From NCBI GenBank assembly GCA_019348365.1, contig JAHWJO010000285.1:1-6377 (forward strand): a stretch of 6,377 nucleotides of DNA, in the 5' to 3' direction. A program made the position numbers and the translations under genes. The notes under the pieces are model-generated. The model worked only from the letters and a program-made list of their open reading frames with translations, searched no databases and had not been told where the DNA came from. Shown here in pieces: positions 5,652 to 6,377 of this stretch. Each line of letters begins with the position of its first letter. The stretch's first letter is position 1. Source of the DNA: Armatimonadota bacterium. Its GTDB lineage: Bacteria > Armatimonadota > DTGP01 > JAHWJO01.

Positions 5652-5770
5652 CGGCCTGACTCTGCCTTTTAAAGACCGGAAGGGAGGGGTGGCACGTATG
5701 GAAACCGCTCCGTCCGGGTAGAACTGTGAGCGAAGGCCATCTGAACGAACCGAAGATAAGTGATCGATCG

Positions 5771-5776
5771 GGAGGA
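5771..5776 (+). promoter_or_regulatory. Shine-Dalgarno site of the ypfJ-like gene
   Basis: GGAGGA is separated by 8 bases from ATG 5785. This fixes the start of the peptidase gene and is the only strong Shine-Dalgarno directly in front of a main gene in this window, showing that the organism does use such sites. Confidence 0.8.
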
Positions 5777-5784
5777 CAAGTTCC

Positions 5785-6377
<593 letters not shown>

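Larger units (their letters stand above)
5449..5784. other. Divergent intergenic control region, ABC-F / ypfJ-like
   Basis: These 336 bases separate two genes that are transcribed away from each other. They contain a promoter and leader hairpin for the ABC-F gene, a perfect 20-base hairpin, a 14-base palindrome and the peptidase ribosome-binding site, each listed separately. I found no convincing -35/-10 pair for the rightward peptidase gene and no ORF that looks real. None of the heptad repeat elements is present, in contrast with the other gaps. Confidence 0.7.

Noticed and set aside
4039..5721. 560-codon open frame on the + strand, antisense to the ABC-F gene
   Set aside because: It is a GC-rich shadow of the ABC-F coding sequence: its content is low-complexity E/V/L/R, it has no recognisable domain, and the opposite strand encodes all ABC-F motifs in order.

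Overview
This is a GC-rich bacterial chromosome segment with a housekeeping gene set. It holds five protein genes: the 3' part of rapZ (+), a complete membrane-anchored yvcK/glmR (+), alanine racemase alr (-), an ABC-F ATPase (-) and the 5' part of a YpfJ-type zinc metallopeptidase (+). There are no tRNA or rRNA genes, no insertion sequence and no CRISPR array. The rapZ-yvcK pairing is typical of Gram-positive and related Terrabacterial lineages. Together with a two-helix N-terminal extension on YvcK, weak Shine-Dalgarno use and abundant short tandem repeats between genes, it suggests Armatimonadota, Chloroflexota or a deep Firmicutes-like lineage. That placement is inference and weak.

Layout. 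1-509: C-terminal two thirds of RapZ. 512-648: intergenic element with AAAATCC-type heptads as inverted arms, containing a possible 16-codon leader ORF whose stop overlaps the yvcK start. 651-1949: yvcK. 1960-2126: second inverted-arm element (octad type) between the convergent ends of yvcK and alr. 2153-3256: alr. 3258-3569: third and largest element, with eight GTAGGGA heptads and a 61-bp inverted repeat (56 of 61 matching), filling the gap between the ABC-F stop and the alr start. 3574-5448: ABC-F ATPase. 5449-5784: divergent control region with a good sigma-70 promoter and a leader hairpin for the ABC-F gene. 5785 to the end: ypfJ-like peptidase, truncated by the window edge.

Three of the genes bear on peptidoglycan precursor supply. 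RapZ and YvcK/GlmR control or sense the GlcN6P/UDP-GlcNAc branch, and Alr makes D-alanine. The ABC-F protein acts at the ribosome and the YpfJ-like protein is an envelope-anchored putative protease; neither has an obvious link to that theme.

The most unusual content is between the genes. All three gaps among the first four genes are almost completely occupied by elements of the same architecture (short G- or A-rich 7/8-mer tandem repeats arranged as inverted arms around a unique core) but with different repeat words. They sit within a few bases of start or stop codons and probably affect translation starts, operon read-through and DNA secondary structure.
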